Shown: positions 47,768 through 57,932, counted from the first letter of the stretch. The stretch is DNA of 64,000 nt from Mesorhizobium sp. J428 (GCF_024699925.1 NZ_JAJOMX010000001.1:4378001-4442000), one strand, 5' to 3'. Translations and numbers: made by a program. The notes: generated by a model from the sequence alone, not told the origin.

Positions 47768-49828
47768 TCAGATATCCAGCTCCTCGACGAACTCGGCATT
47801 CTCCTGGATGAACTTGAAGCGCAGTTCCGGCTTCGTGCCCATCAGCGAATCCACCGCAGACTTCGTCGCTTCCACGCCGTCGATCACCTCGACGCGCAGC
47901 AGCGTGCGCTTGCGGCGGTCCATGGTGGTTTCCTTCAACTGCGCCGCCATCATCTCGCCGAGGCCCTTGAAGCGGCCAATCTCGACCTTGCCGCGGCCGG
48001 TGAACTCGGTCTTCAGCAACTCGTCCTTGTGCGCGTCGTCGCGGGCATACATCACCTTGCCGCCCTGCCGGATCGAATAGAGCGGCGGCACGGCGAGGAA
48101 GAGATGCCCGCCGCGGATCAGGTCGGGCATTTCCTGGTAGAAGAAGGTGATCAGCAGCGAGGCGATGTGTGCGCCGTCCACATCCGCGTCGGTCATGATG
48201 ATCACGCGCTCGTAGCGCAAGTCGTCCTCGCGATATTTCGACCGGGTGCCGCAGCCGAGCGCCTGGATGAGGTCGGCGATCAACTGGTTGGCGGTCAGTT
48301 TGTCGTGACCGGCCGATGCCACGTTGAGGATCTTGCCGCGCAGCGGAAGGATCGCCTGCGTCTGCCGGTCGCGCGCCTGCTTGGCCGAGCCGCCTGCGGA
48401 ATCGCCTTCGACGATGAACAGTTCCGCGCCCGCGGCGCCGCTCTGCGTGCAGTCGGCGAGCTTGCCGGGCAGCCTCAGCTTGCGCACCGCGCTCTTGCGC
48501 GAGACTTCCTTCTCCTGCCGTCGGCGAATGCGCTCGTCGGCGCGGGCGATCACCCAGTCGAGCAGCTTGGTCGCTTCCTGCGGGTTGTCGGCAAGCCAGT
48601 GGTCGAACGGGTCGCGTAGTGCGTTCTCGACGATCCTCATCGCCTCGACGGTCGCCAGCCGATCCTTGGTCTGGCCGACGAATTCCGGCTCGCGGATGAA
48701 GACCGACAGCATGCCGGCCGCCGAGATCATCACGTCCTCGGAGGTCACGACCGCGGCCCGCTTGTTGCCGGTCAGCTCCGCATAAGCGCGCAGGCCCCGC
48801 GTCAGCACATTGCGGAAACCGGCCTCGTGCGTGCCGCCCTCGGCGGTAGGGATCGTGTTGCAGTAGGAGTTGACGAAGCCGTCGCCGCCGAACCAGGTTA
48901 CGGCCCACTCGATCGAGCCGTGGCCGCCCTGCCTCTCGCTCTTGCCCGCGAACACCTCGCGCGTCACCTGCATCTCGCCGTCGAGCGAGGCGAGCAGATA
49001 GTCCTTCAGGCCGCCAGGGAAATGGAACACCGCCTTGGCCGGCGTCTGGTCCTTACCCTCGATCAAGGCGGGATCGCACGACCAGCGGATCTCGACACCG
49101 CCGAACAGATAGGCCTTGGAGCGCGCCATCTTGTAGAGCCGCGCCGGCTCGAACTTCGCGCCCTTGCCGAAGATGTCCGCATCCGGGTGGAAGCGTGTGC
49201 GCGTGCCGCGTCGGTTGTGCACCTCGCCGAGGCTTTCCAACGGCCCTTGCGGGATGCCGCGCGAAAACCGCTGGCGGTAGAGCTGACGACCGCGCGCGAC
49301 CTCGACCTCAAGGTCGTCGGACAGCGCATTGACCACCGACACGCCGACGCCGTGCAGGCCGCCGGAGGTCTCGTAGACCTTGGAATCGAACTTTCCGCCG
49401 GCATGCAGCGTCGTCATGATGACTTCGAGCGCCGACTTGTTCTTGAACTTGGGATGCGGGTCGACCGGGATGCCGCGGCCGTTGTCGGTAACGGTGATGT
49501 ATCCGGCGGCGTCCAGCTCCACCTCGATGAAGGTCGCATGGCCTGCGACCGCCTCGTCCATCGAATTGTCGATGACCTCGGCGAAGAGATGATGCAGAGC
49601 CTTCTCGTCGGTGCCGCCGATATACATGCCCGGGCGCCGACGTACCGGCTCCAGCCCTTCCAGCACCTCGATCGCGCTCGCGTCATAGGCCTCGGAAGCG
49701 TCCTTCGGCGCGACGGCACGCTTCTGCGCCGCCTGCAGGATCGGGTCGAGCGGCCGCGCAGGCTTCTCGGCCGGCTTCAGCGGCTGCGAGGCCATCGAGA
49801 ACAGGTCGTCTTTGGGGCGTTCGTTCAT
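47768..49828 (-). CDS. parE: DNA topoisomerase IV subunit B
   Basis: The 686-aa ATPase subunit that, with ParC, decatenates daughter chromosomes. The GHKL motifs are VIDNSMDEAVAGH, TDNGRGIPV and GGLHGVGVSVVNAL. The TOPRIM acidic residues are in IVEGDSAGGSA and MTDADVDGAHI. ParE rather than GyrB is indicated by IADLIQALGCGTRSKY and the length. The start at 49828 (MNERPKDDLF) has AGGA upstream; the longer frame to 50020 adds no family sequence. The full frame is intact. Confidence 0.96.
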   Translation of the reverse strand: MNERPKDDLFSMASQPLKPAEKPARPLDPILQAAQKRAVAPKDASEAYDASAIEVLEGLEPVRRRPGMYIGGTDEKALHHLFAEVIDNSMDEAVAGHATFIEVELDAAGYITVTDNGRGIPVDPHPKFKNKSALEVIMTTLHAGGKFDSKVYETSGGLHGVGVSVVNALSDDLEVEVARGRQLYRQRFSRGIPQGPLESLGEVHNRRGTRTRFHPDADIFGKGAKFEPARLYKMARSKAYLFGGVEIRWSCDPALIEGKDQTPAKAVFHFPGGLKDYLLASLDGEMQVTREVFAGKSERQGGHGSIEWAVTWFGGDGFVNSYCNTIPTAEGGTHEAGFRNVLTRGLRAYAELTGNKRAAVVTSEDVMISAAGMLSVFIREPEFVGQTKDRLATVEAMRIVENALRDPFDHWLADNPQEATKLLDWVIARADERIRRRQEKEVSRKSAVRKLRLPGKLADCTQSGAAGAELFIVEGDSAGGSAKQARDRQTQAILPLRGKILNVASAGHDKLTANQLIADLIQALGCGTRSKYREDDLRYERVIIMTDADVDGAHIASLLITFFYQEMPDLIRGGHLFLAVPPLYSIRQGGKVMYARDDAHKDELLKTEFTGRGKVEIGRFKGLGEMMAAQLKETTMDRRKRTLLRVEVIDGVEATKSAVDSLMGTKPELRFKFIQENAEFVEELDI

Positions 49829-50189
49829 GAGGTCCTGGCGACGATGCGAATCAGCGGGAGAATGCCACAGAACGCGGCTGCTAGGCGACAACGTTCGCGG
49901 TCCGTTCATAGGTGCCCGTAAGCTATCCCTGCGCGGGTTGCGAAACCGTTTCATAACCAAAGATGGCGGATTGTCGGCATCTGAAACCTCAGGCTGTTTG
50001 CGGACGGGTAAGACGTTCACGTCAGGCGTGTCTGCCTGACTAGGCTAGAGGATGGCTCGATCCTGTTTCGGGTTGTTGACGACATTCTAACCATGCCGCT
50101 TGCCCGGGAGGGTCGAGTGATATGCGTGGCATGGCCTGATAGAGTATCGGTTATGGCACGCTTCCGATCGGCAGCAGTTCGCACGGTGA
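49829..50189. other. 361-bp intergenic region between parE and the GGDEF gene
   Basis: There is no convincing gene, tRNA or mobile element. It must contain the divergent promoters of parE and the cyclase gene. A perfect hairpin, GTCAGGC-N6-GCCTGAC (50021-50040), lies centrally and lacks a T-run; a TTGACG element at 50076-50081 has no good -10 partner at the usual spacing. The short palindrome GAAACCGTTTC occurs near 49940. Nothing more can be supported. Confidence 0.5.
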
Positions 50190-51347
50190 ATGCGCATGTT
50201 TGACATGACCTCCTTGCTGTTGGGCGCGGCCATTTCCGGCATTGGTCTCTGCCTGACGATGCTCGCGCTCGTGCGCGGTGACGAGACGTCGCGCTACAAG
50301 ATCACCTGGGCGATCGGCGCCGGACTGTTCGTGTGCCACGTCTTCGCCTACTACGCGTTTGCCCATGGCGCGTCGCTTTTGGTGGGCGCGCTCGCATGTG
50401 CGGTGCAGTCGGTCGCTGCCCTCTGTCTCTATGTGTCTGTCAGGCAATTCGTTACCCAGCGCTTCAAGCCGCTTGCGACCTTCCTGTGGATCGCCGTTCC
50501 CTATCTCCTGACTGCGCCGCCCTTGTTTGCGGCGGGCTACGACGGAATCGCGCTCGTGATACAGAATGCCGCCACCGGCACGCTGTTGCTGATGGGGGCC
50601 GCCGTCTATCTGGGCATCAGGCATGAGGCCCCGACGGTCATAGGAGTGATCGCGGTGCTCTATGCGCTCACGGGCCTGAGCTTCCTTGCGTGCGGGCTGG
50701 TGATCTTCCTCGAAGGACAGTGGAGCATAGGCTATCCGCCGGACAACTGGGCCGAGAGGGTAAACGTCGTCATCTCGGTTCTGGCGATCAGTGGGGCCGG
50801 GGCGTTGACCCTGTCCCTGGATCAGACGCGCGTTGCGCGAAAGAACCAGCTGAGTGCGATGAGCGATCCGCTGACCGGGCTGCTGAACCGCCGCGGTTTC
50901 GCGTTCGGCCAGAGCGATGTGTTCTTCACCGACACGGCGATCGTGCTCTTCGACCTGGACCATTTCAAGCAGATCAATGACCGGCATGGCCACGCAGTCG
51001 GCGACCTTGTCATCCGCACGTTCGCCGACACCTTGCGCCTGGCTGGGCGGCCGACGGACCGGAAGGCTCGTCTGGGCGGCGAGGAGTTCGCGATGGTCAT
51101 GCACGGCGTCTCGCCGCCGGAAGCACGCGGGCTCGCCGAACACGTATCCGCCGTCTTTGCAAGAAGCGACATCAGCAACGAGCAAGGCGAGACGTTCCGC
51201 TGCACCGTCAGCGCCGGCATCGCATTCGGTGACGTCGGCGGAGCGGAGATGGAAGAGATCATGGCTCGCGCCGACCAGGCGCTTTATGCGGCCAAACGCG
51301 ATGGCCGCAATCGTGTCGTCATCGGCAAGCTCCGCATTGCCAGCTAG
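50190..51347 (+). CDS. Membrane-bound diguanylate cyclase (GGDEF)
   Basis: A 385-aa protein with about seven hydrophobic helices in residues 5-210 and a C-terminal GGDEF domain. The active-site motif is intact (LGGEEFAM), DLDHFKQINDRHGH supplies the metal and substrate site, and an inhibitory I-site RxxD (RPTD) lies exactly five residues before GGEEF. It should therefore make cyclic di-GMP with product inhibition. The N-terminal helices look like a sensor region of an unassigned type. Starts at 50190 or 50196 are both possible. Its stop abuts the gcvP stop. Confidence 0.9.
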   Translation: MRMFDMTSLLLGAAISGIGLCLTMLALVRGDETSRYKITWAIGAGLFVCHVFAYYAFAHGASLLVGALACAVQSVAALCLYVSVRQFVTQRFKPLATFLWIAVPYLLTAPPLFAAGYDGIALVIQNAATGTLLLMGAAVYLGIRHEAPTVIGVIAVLYALTGLSFLACGLVIFLEGQWSIGYPPDNWAERVNVVISVLAISGAGALTLSLDQTRVARKNQLSAMSDPLTGLLNRRGFAFGQSDVFFTDTAIVLFDLDHFKQINDRHGHAVGDLVIRTFADTLRLAGRPTDRKARLGGEEFAMVMHGVSPPEARGLAEHVSAVFARSDISNEQGETFRCTVSAGIAFGDVGGAEMEEIMARADQALYAAKRDGRNRVVIGKLRIAS

Positions 51348-54146
51348 CTACTCCGCAGCGTCGACATATTCCGTCAGCGGCGGGCAGGAGCAGACGAGGT
51401 TGCGGTCGCCCGCGACGTTGTCGATGCGCGAGACCGGCGGCCAGTATTTCGATGCCGGGTCGGCGCGCCCGTCGGGAAAGGCGGCGACAGAGCGCGGATA
51501 GGCATGCGCCCAGTCGTCGGCCAGCGCATCCGCTGCCGGATGCGGCGCGTTGACGAGCGGATTGTCGTCCTTCGGCCACTCGCCCGCCGCGACCCTTGCG
51601 GCCTCCTTCGCGATCGAGATCATCGCGTCGCAGAAGCGGTCGATCTCGCTTTTCGGCTCGGATTCCGTCGGCTCGACCATCAGCGTGCCGGCCACCGGCC
51701 ACGACATGGTTGGCGCATGGAACCCGTAGTCGATCAGCCGTTTGGCGACGTCCTCGACGCCCACGCCCGCGCTGTCCTTGAGCACCCGCGTGTCGAGGAT
51801 GCATTCGTGCGCGACGCGGCCGCTGCGGCCGCGGTAGAGCACCGGATAGTAATCCTTGAGCCGTTCGGCGATGTAGTTGGCATTGAGGATGGCGCTCTCG
51901 GTCGCCTTCTTCAGCCCGTCCGGCCCCATCATGCGGATATACATCCACACGATCGGCAGGATCGAGGCCGAGCCGAAGGGGGCGGCCGCCACCGCATGGG
52001 CGGAGCCTGAGGCGACATGGCCGGGGAGGAAGGCGGCCAGGTGCGACTTGACGCCGATCGGTCCGACGCCGGGGCCGCCGCCACCATGCGGGATGCAGAA
52101 CGTCTTGTGCAGGTTCATGTGGCAGACGTCGGCGCCGATGTCGCCCGGCCGGGCGAGGCCGACCAGCGCATTGAGGTTGGCGCCGTCGAGATAGACCTGC
52201 CCGCCATGCTTGTGGATCGTCGCGCAGATGTCCTTCACGCCCTCCTCGAACACGCCGTGCGTGGAAGGGTAGGTGATCATCAGCGCGGCGAGCTCGCCGG
52301 CATGCTGCTCGGCCTTCGCCGTCAGGTCGGCGAGGTCGATGTCGCCATCGTCGGTGCATTTCACCACGACGACTTTCATGCCCGCCATTGCCGCACTCGC
52401 CGGATTGGTGCCATGCGCGGAAGACGGGATCAGGCAGACGGTGCGATGCATGTCGCCGCGGCTCTCGTGATAGCGCCGGATCGCCAGCAGCCCGGCATAT
52501 TCGCCCTGGCTGCCGGCATTGGGCTGCAGCGACACGGCGTCGAAGCCGGTGATCTCGCCGAGCCAGTTCTCCAGGTCCGAGATCATCTTGAGATAGCCGG
52601 CCGCCTGCGCACGCGGCGCGAACGGGTGCAGCGCTGCCACCGTCGGCCAACTCACCGGCGCCATCTCGGCCGCCGCGTTGAGCTTCATCGTGCACGAGCC
52701 GAGCGGTATCATCGCCCGGTCGAGCGCGAGGTCCTTGTCGGATAGACGCCGCAGCAGGCGCATCATCTCGGTCTCGGAACGATGGTCGTGGAAGACGGGC
52801 TGGGTCATGAAACCCTCGAGTGCGCGGCGCGCGGGCAGGGTTCCATCTGCCGCAGCCGGAACATTGCCGCCGAGGATCGCGGTGAGGGCGGCGAGATCCG
52901 CCTCCGTCGATGTTTCGTCGAAGACGACGCTGATGCGGTCGTTGTCGAGTACGCGCACCAGCCTGCCACCGTCTTCTGCCGCCGCTGCGAAAGCCTTCGC
53001 ACGGGCTGGCGTTTCGAGTGTGACCGCGTCGAAGATCCGCTCGCCGACAGTTACAAAGCCCGCCGCCGCTGCCGCCGCCGCGAAGCGCGCAGCGAGGGAG
53101 TGCACCCGCTCGGCGATGGCGCGCAGGCCGTCCGGCCCGTGCCAGATCGCGTAGGCCGCCGCCATGTTGGCCAGAAGCGCCTGGGCAGTGCAGATGTTCG
53201 ACGTCGCCTTATCGCGGCGGATATGCTGCTCGCGTGTCTGCAAGGCGAGACGGTAGCCAGGACGTCCCTTGCTGTCGACCGACTGGCCGACGATGCGGCC
53301 CGGCATCAGTCGCGTCAACGGCTCGGCCACGGCGCAATAGGCGGCATGCGGCCCGCCATAACCCATTGGCACACCGAAGCGCTGCATCGAGCCGACGGCT
53401 ATGTCCGCGCCCCAGGAGGCCGGTGCTTCGAGCAACACCAGCGCCAACGGGTCGGCCACCGCGATCACCAGCGCCCCCGCCGCCTTGGCGGCAGCGATCG
53501 CCTGCGCATGATCGCCGTAGACGCCGCGCGTGTCCGGCCAAGGCACGATGAGCGCCGCGGTCTCCGTGTCGACCGGCGCGTGACCGATCTCGATGCCGAG
53601 CGGCGTCGCCCGTGTCTGCACCACATCAAGCGTCTGCGGATGCAGCGCGCCTGCGATCGAGATCTTGTGGCGCTTCTCCTTGTGGTGCCTGACCGCAATG
53701 CCCACTGCCTCCGCGACCGCCGTCGCTTCGTCCAGCAGCGATGCCGATGCCACCGGCAGGCCCGTCAGTTCGGCCACCAGCGTCTGGAAGTTGAACAGCA
53801 TCTCTAGTCGGCCCTGGCTGATCTCGGCCTGATACGGTGTGTACGCCGTACAAGCCGGATTTTCGAACATGTTCCGCTGGATGACGGGGGGCGTGAACGT
53901 GCCGTGGTAGCCCTGGCCGAGGAAGCTCTTCAGCACCTTGTTCCCGGCCATGATGGCCGATAGCTCGCCGAGCGCCTCCGCCTCGCTCGCAGCGGCCGGT
54001 AGGTTCAGCGGGCGGTCGAGCCGGATCGAGCGCGGCACCGCCTGGCTGATAAGGGTCTCGACGGAGGTGACGCCGAGGATTTTGAGCATGTCGCGCTCGT
54101 CCCGCGTGCGCGGGCCGATGTGGCGGGAAACGAAGGCTGCAGTCAT
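51348..54146 (-). CDS. gcvP: Glycine dehydrogenase (decarboxylating), P-protein
   Basis: The 932-aa homodimer-type P-protein of the glycine cleavage system. It decarboxylates glycine on PLP and passes aminomethyl to GcvH. The PLP lysine is in [17 protein letters not shown], near residue 690. N-terminal [14 protein letters not shown] is family-typical and fixes the start at 54146, with GAGG upstream. It is last in gcvT-gcvH-gcvP, 10 bases after gcvH. The operon is expected to be induced by glycine through the upstream riboswitch. Confidence 0.97.
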   Translation of the reverse strand: MTAAFVSRHIGPRTRDERDMLKILGVTSVETLISQAVPRSIRLDRPLNLPAAASEAEALGELSAIMAGNKVLKSFLGQGYHGTFTPPVIQRNMFENPACTAYTPYQAEISQGRLEMLFNFQTLVAELTGLPVASASLLDEATAVAEAVGIAVRHHKEKRHKISIAGALHPQTLDVVQTRATPLGIEIGHAPVDTETAALIVPWPDTRGVYGDHAQAIAAAKAAGALVIAVADPLALVLLEAPASWGADIAVGSMQRFGVPMGYGGPHAAYCAVAEPLTRLMPGRIVGQSVDSKGRPGYRLALQTREQHIRRDKATSNICTAQALLANMAAAYAIWHGPDGLRAIAERVHSLAARFAAAAAAAGFVTVGERIFDAVTLETPARAKAFAAAAEDGGRLVRVLDNDRISVVFDETSTEADLAALTAILGGNVPAAADGTLPARRALEGFMTQPVFHDHRSETEMMRLLRRLSDKDLALDRAMIPLGSCTMKLNAAAEMAPVSWPTVAALHPFAPRAQAAGYLKMISDLENWLGEITGFDAVSLQPNAGSQGEYAGLLAIRRYHESRGDMHRTVCLIPSSAHGTNPASAAMAGMKVVVVKCTDDGDIDLADLTAKAEQHAGELAALMITYPSTHGVFEEGVKDICATIHKHGGQVYLDGANLNALVGLARPGDIGADVCHMNLHKTFCIPHGGGGPGVGPIGVKSHLAAFLPGHVASGSAHAVAAAPFGSASILPIVWMYIRMMGPDGLKKATESAILNANYIAERLKDYYPVLYRGRSGRVAHECILDTRVLKDSAGVGVEDVAKRLIDYGFHAPTMSWPVAGTLMVEPTESEPKSEIDRFCDAMISIAKEAARVAAGEWPKDDNPLVNAPHPAADALADDWAHAYPRSVAAFPDGRADPASKYWPPVSRIDNVAGDRNLVCSCPPLTEYVDAAE

Positions 54147-54156
54147 CGGAAAATCC

Positions 54157-54522
54157 TCAGGCAATCATCGCGGCGTAGGCGTTGGCGTCCATCAGTCCGT
54201 CGAGCTGGGACGGATCGGCGAGCTTCATCTTCCACAGCCAGCCATCGCCCTCCGCGCCGGAATTGACGAGTGCCGGATCGCTCCCGACCGCGTCGTTGAC
54301 TTGCGTGATCTCGCCGTCGACCGGGGCGTAGACGTCGGAGGCCGCCTTGACGGACTCGACCACCACCGCCGCGTCGCCCTTGGCGACGGTCCGCCCGACC
54401 TCGGGCAGCTCAACGAAGACGAGGTCGCCGAGCTGTTCCTGCGCGTGGTTGGTGATGCCGACGGTCGCGATGTTTCCGTCGACGCGGATCCATTCGTGAT
54501 CTTGGGTAAACCAGGTTGTCAT
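54157..54522 (-). CDS. gcvH: Glycine cleavage H protein
   Basis: The 121-aa lipoyl carrier of the glycine cleavage system. The lipoylation lysine is in [15 protein letters not shown], near residue 60. The N-terminus [13 protein letters not shown] and the C-terminus with [11 protein letters not shown] are typical, and the length is normal. It sits between gcvT (6 bases upstream) and gcvP (10 bases downstream). Confidence 0.97.
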   Translation of the reverse strand: MTTWFTQDHEWIRVDGNIATVGITNHAQEQLGDLVFVELPEVGRTVAKGDAAVVVESVKAASDVYAPVDGEITQVNDAVGSDPALVNSGAEGDGWLWKMKLADPSQLDGLMDANAYAAMIA

Positions 54523-54528
54523 GTGAGA

Positions 54529-55632
54529 TCAGCCCTTGAAATAGCGGTGGGGAACGAAGGGGAGGGAGTGGACGGATACCGGCAGCCGGTTGCCGCGGAC
54601 TTCGGCGAAGAGAGCGGTGCCCGGCGCCGCCAGCGCCGCCGGAACGTAACCCATCGCGACGGGAGCCTCGGCAGAGGGACCGAAGCCGCCCGAGGTGACG
54701 CGCCCGGCCGGGTTGCCGGCAGCATCGAACAGCGCTGCGCCGGCGCGCACCGGTTGGCGGCCTTCGGGCCTGAGCCCGACGCGCTTCGAGCGCGGGCCTT
54801 GCGCGATCAGAGACGCCAGCGCTTCGGCTCCGATGAAACCACCCGCCTCGCGCACCGGTTTGGCGATCGCCCACATCAGGCCGGCGTCGACGGGATTCGT
54901 CTGCGGCGTGATGTCCTGCCCGTGCAGGCACAGGCCCGCTTCCAGCCGCAGGCTGTCGCGCGCGGCAAGCCCGATCCACATCGCCTCGCCGCTGGCCAGC
55001 AGGGCGCTGGCGAGCGCTGCGCCATCCTGCGGCGGCACGCCGATCTCGAACCCGTCCTCGCCGGTATAGCCGGAGCGCGACATGAACCAGCCGGGCTTCG
55101 GCTCTATGCCGTGCATGAAGGTGAGGCCGGAGATGTCGAGGCCAGCCTTCGCTGCTATCGAAGCCGCCGCCGGGCCCTGGAGGGCCAGGAACACCCGGTC
55201 GAGCGGCGTGACGGTTACCTTGAAGCCAGATGCCAGCGCCTTCAGATGCGCTTCGTCGGTTGCGGCATTGCCGGCATTGGCCACGACCATGAACCGCTCG
55301 GGCGCGAGCCGCGTGACGATCAGGTCGTCGATGATGCCGGCGTCCTCGTTGAGGAAGAAGCTCAGTTTCGACTGGCTGATCTCAAGCGCTTCGGGGTCGA
55401 GCGGACAGGCGCGGGCGAGCAGCGCCGCAGCATCCGGCCCTTCGACCAGGAACAGCTTCATGTGGGAAATGTCGAAGAGACCGGCGGCCGAGCGCGTGTG
55501 AAGGTGCTCCTTCATCACGCCCGCCGGATAGGTGAGCGGCATCGACCAGCCGGCAAAGCCGCCGAAGCGTGCGCCGGCTGCGACATGCAGCTCCTCGAGG
55601 GGAAGGCGTTTGAGGTCGCCCGTATCGGTCAT
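54529..55632 (-). CDS. gcvT: Glycine cleavage aminomethyltransferase, T-protein
   Basis: A 367-aa tetrahydrofolate-dependent aminomethyltransferase that releases ammonia and makes 5,10-methylene-THF from the H-protein-bound intermediate. Segments include FGGFAGWSMPLTYPAG, FDISHMKLFLVEG, GYTGEDGFEIGVP and LRLEAGLCLHGQD. The start at 55632 is preceded by CTGGAG; an ATG 14 codons upstream lies in the riboswitch leader and is rejected. It is first in the gcvTHP operon. Confidence 0.96.
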   Translation of the reverse strand: MTDTGDLKRLPLEELHVAAGARFGGFAGWSMPLTYPAGVMKEHLHTRSAAGLFDISHMKLFLVEGPDAAALLARACPLDPEALEISQSKLSFFLNEDAGIIDDLIVTRLAPERFMVVANAGNAATDEAHLKALASGFKVTVTPLDRVFLALQGPAAASIAAKAGLDISGLTFMHGIEPKPGWFMSRSGYTGEDGFEIGVPPQDGAALASALLASGEAMWIGLAARDSLRLEAGLCLHGQDITPQTNPVDAGLMWAIAKPVREAGGFIGAEALASLIAQGPRSKRVGLRPEGRQPVRAGAALFDAAGNPAGRVTSGGFGPSAEAPVAMGYVPAALAAPGTALFAEVRGNRLPVSVHSLPFVPHRYFKG

Positions 55633-55658
55633 GGACACTCCAGAGTCGCGCGTTATCC

Positions 55659-55672
55659 GCCGCTTTCGCGGC
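55659..55672 (-). promoter_or_regulatory. GAAA-loop hairpin between riboswitch and gcvT
   Basis: On the minus strand GCCGC-GAAA-GCGGC forms a perfect stem, 11 bases below the second aptamer and about 15 bases before the gcvT Shine-Dalgarno (CTGGAG, plus-strand 55638-55643). It could be part of the expression platform. There is no T-run, which suggests translational rather than transcriptional control (inference). Confidence 0.45.
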
Positions 55673-55682
55673 ATTCTCGCGC

Positions 55683-55867
55683 CCCTCTGTCTGATGCCTG
55701 AGAGACTCGCGCAGCCGGAACTCTGTCAGCGGCGCTTACACCTTCGGCGCGGGGGCATACCCCGACTTTCCAGAGCGTCTTGACCGGTTGGCGGTTCTTT
55801 TGCCTGAGAGATTTCGGGCGATTTCCCCTTCGGCGGCAGCTCTCGCTGCTCTCTCCCGCGAACCGGT
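55683..55867 (-). ncRNA. Tandem glycine riboswitch upstream of gcvT
   Basis: Two consecutive aptamers on the minus strand. Aptamer 1 (about 55784-55866) has GGGAGAGAGC, GCCGAAGGGG and the conserved end TCTCTCAGGCAAAAG, closed by CCGGTT/AACCGG. Aptamer 2 (about 55683-55783) has CGCCGAAGGTG and GTCTCTCAGGCATCAGACAGAG. The order, conserved cores and position before gcvT match the known cooperative glycine ON switch. The short linker between aptamers is also typical. Confidence 0.93.
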
Positions 55868-55958
55868 GGAGTCTTGCGACTCCCGACGGCCGGAAGCTAA
55901 CCGATCACGATCGGCTTGTCACGCGGCGACAAGGAATATTCCAAAGGCGGCTTTGCGC

Positions 55959-56345
55959 CTATTCCCGCTCCTCCGCTAGCCGGCGCAATTCGCGCTGCAG
56001 GCGTAGGATGATCTGGCCGGTGTCAGCATGCATGCGCTGCAGCTTCTCGAGCTGGGCGGCGATGGCCAAAAGCGGATCCGGTCCGATATCGTCCGACGGC
56101 GCCTCACCGACACCGTGCAGGAGCCAGACCAGGTTCACGTCCAGCACGCCCTCGATCAGCTTCAGGTGCTCGACGCTCGGTTCCGAACGGTCGCTTTCCC
56201 ATTCCTGGATCGTCTTCGGCTTCACGCCGACGCGGCGCGCGACATGCGCGGTCGACAGGCCTTTCGATTCGCGCGTGCGCGACAGGCGTCCGCCGAGCGT
56301 ATCGGCGTCCGGCGGCTCGTTACGCAGGGTCCTGATGATGGCCAT
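55959..56345 (-). CDS. Xre-family helix-turn-helix regulator
   Basis: A 128-aa protein with an HTH_3 domain at residues 18-75 (GGRLSRTRESKGLSTAHVAR and VGVKPKTIQEWESDRSEPS) and a C-terminal helical, probably coiled-coil tail (residues 90-125). It lies upstream of the gcv operon on the same strand with a 326-bp gap that contains the glycine riboswitch, so it is probably a separate unit. The target is unknown. Confidence 0.87.
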   Translation of the reverse strand: MAIIRTLRNEPPDADTLGGRLSRTRESKGLSTAHVARRVGVKPKTIQEWESDRSEPSVEHLKLIEGVLDVNLVWLLHGVGEAPSDDIGPDPLLAIAAQLEKLQRMHADTGQIILRLQRELRRLAEERE

Positions 56346-56419
56346 GGCGCACTCCCGACGATCATTTTACCGCTGAATACACCCATTTTGCCCGGCAAAG
56401 GATGGCCATCGAGCGACGG

Positions 56420-57254
56420 TCATTGCGCCAGACGCGCCGCATGCCAGCGAAGATGATCGTCCATGAAGGTCGAGATGAAGAAATAGGAGTGGTCGTAGCC
56501 CGGCTGCATCCTGAGCGTCAGCGCAATGCCGGCATCCTTGCAGGCCGCTTCGAGAAGCCAAGGCCTGAGCCCGTCGCGCAGGAAACCGTCCGCCTCGCCC
56601 TGGTCGACCAGCAGTTCCGGAAACCGTGCTCCGTCCTCGATGAGCGCGCAAGCGTCGTAGGTTCGCCAGGAGTGTTCGTCTGCGCCCAGATATCTGGCGA
56701 AGGCCTTCTTCGACCAGTCGGCGGTCGAGGGCTGCACGATCGGCGCGAAGGCCGAGCAGCTGCGGAAACGGTCGGGGTTCTTGAGCGCAATGGTCAGTGC
56801 GCCATGCCCGCCCATCGAGTGGCCGAAGATCGATTGCCGCGTCATGTCGGCCGGGAAATTCGCCGCGACCAGCGCCGGCAATTCCCGCGTCACATAGGAA
56901 TACATCCGGTAGTTGGTCGCATACGGTGCCTCGGTCGCATCGACATAGAAGCCCGCGCCCGAGCCGAACTGCCAGTCGTCCTTGTCGTCCGGGACGTGCA
57001 CGCCGCGCGGGCTGGTGTCCGGGCAGACGACGATGAGGCCGAGCTCGGCAGCCATGCGCCGGTATTCGCCTTTGTCCATGACGTTCCGGTGGGTGCAGGT
57101 CAGCCCCGACAGATACCAGAGCAGGGCAGGGACCGGCCGCGGCCTGCGGCGGCACGAACACCGCGAAGGTCATGTCGCAGCCGCAGGTCTCGGAGGCATG
57201 GGAATAGACGCCCTGCACGCCGCCGTGGGATTTCGAGGTCGATATTGTCTTCAT
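56420..57254 (-). pseudogene. fghA: S-formylglutathione hydrolase, frameshifted
   Basis: A serine esterase completing glutathione-dependent formaldehyde oxidation. The N-terminal frame from 57254 gives MKTISTSKSHGGVQGVYSHA to PPQAAAGPCPAL. The rest (WYLSGLTCTHRNVMDKGEY onward, nucleophile GHSMGGHGAL, His in GYDHSYFF) is in another frame ending at 56420. A small indel near 57115-57125 explains the break. A 219-aa product could start at MDKGEY (57079) but would lack the first strands. Either the pathway is impaired or the base call is wrong, since adhC is intact. Confidence 0.85.
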
Positions 57255-57265
57255 GCCATTTCCCA

Positions 57266-57907
57266 TCAGCGGAGGCTGACCACCAGATTGACCGCGGCCG
57301 CCACCAGCACGGTGTTGAAGAAGAAGGAGACGATGCCGTGGACGATGTTGGTCGCCCGCATTCTCTGCGTCGTCACCGCCACGTCGGACGTCTGTGCCGT
57401 CATGCCCGTGACGAAGGCGAAATACACGAAATCGATGCCGGCGGGATTTTCCGTTCCGGGAAATTCGAGGCCGCGGCGATGACTGCGCTTTTCCGCCGGT
57501 CCGTCCGGCTGCCAGTAGACATGGGCGTAGTGCATTGCGGCCATCATGTGGATGGTGAACCAGCCGAGCGGCACCGCCGAGAGCGCCAGCGCGAGGTTGA
57601 GCGCATGCGGCTCACCGTTCTGGTTGATCAGCACGAATAGCGCCGCGATCGCCGCGACCACTGCGCCGAATGTCACCAGGAAGATGATCCAGACCGGCTC
57701 GTCGTCAGCCGAGGCTTGCGTCCTCAGATGATCCGCCGTCAGACGCGTCAGGCTCGCGAACGTGAGAACCAGATAGACGGCGAAAAAGGCACTCGCTGCG
57801 ATGACCGTTGTCTTCGTGATGGGGAGCCAGAACGCCAGAAGCGCGCCGGCGGCACCCGCGACGAGCGCGCAGTAGAAGGGGAGGTGACGCCGCATCGGAA
57901 GCTTCAT
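57266..57907 (-). CDS. DUF1345 membrane protein
   Basis: A 213-aa integral membrane protein with about five hydrophobic segments and the DUF1345 signature region FPGTENPAGIDFVYFAFVTGM followed by AQTSDVAVTTQRMRATNIVHG (split here for length). The function is unknown. It lies 12 bases upstream of fghA on the same strand, so it could be transcribed with it. The start at 57907 gives MKLPMRRHLPF with a basic N-terminus. Confidence 0.87.
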   Translation of the reverse strand: MKLPMRRHLPFYCALVAGAAGALLAFWLPITKTTVIAASAFFAVYLVLTFASLTRLTADHLRTQASADDEPVWIIFLVTFGAVVAAIAALFVLINQNGEPHALNLALALSAVPLGWFTIHMMAAMHYAHVYWQPDGPAEKRSHRRGLEFPGTENPAGIDFVYFAFVTGMTAQTSDVAVTTQRMRATNIVHGIVSFFFNTVLVAAAVNLVVSLR

Positions 57908-57932
57908 GACGGACGCTGGGTCGAGTGCGCGA

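Noticed and set aside
46989..48908. A 639-aa frame overlapping parE and the DUF2336 gene
   Set aside because: Arg-rich shadow reading of parE in another frame.
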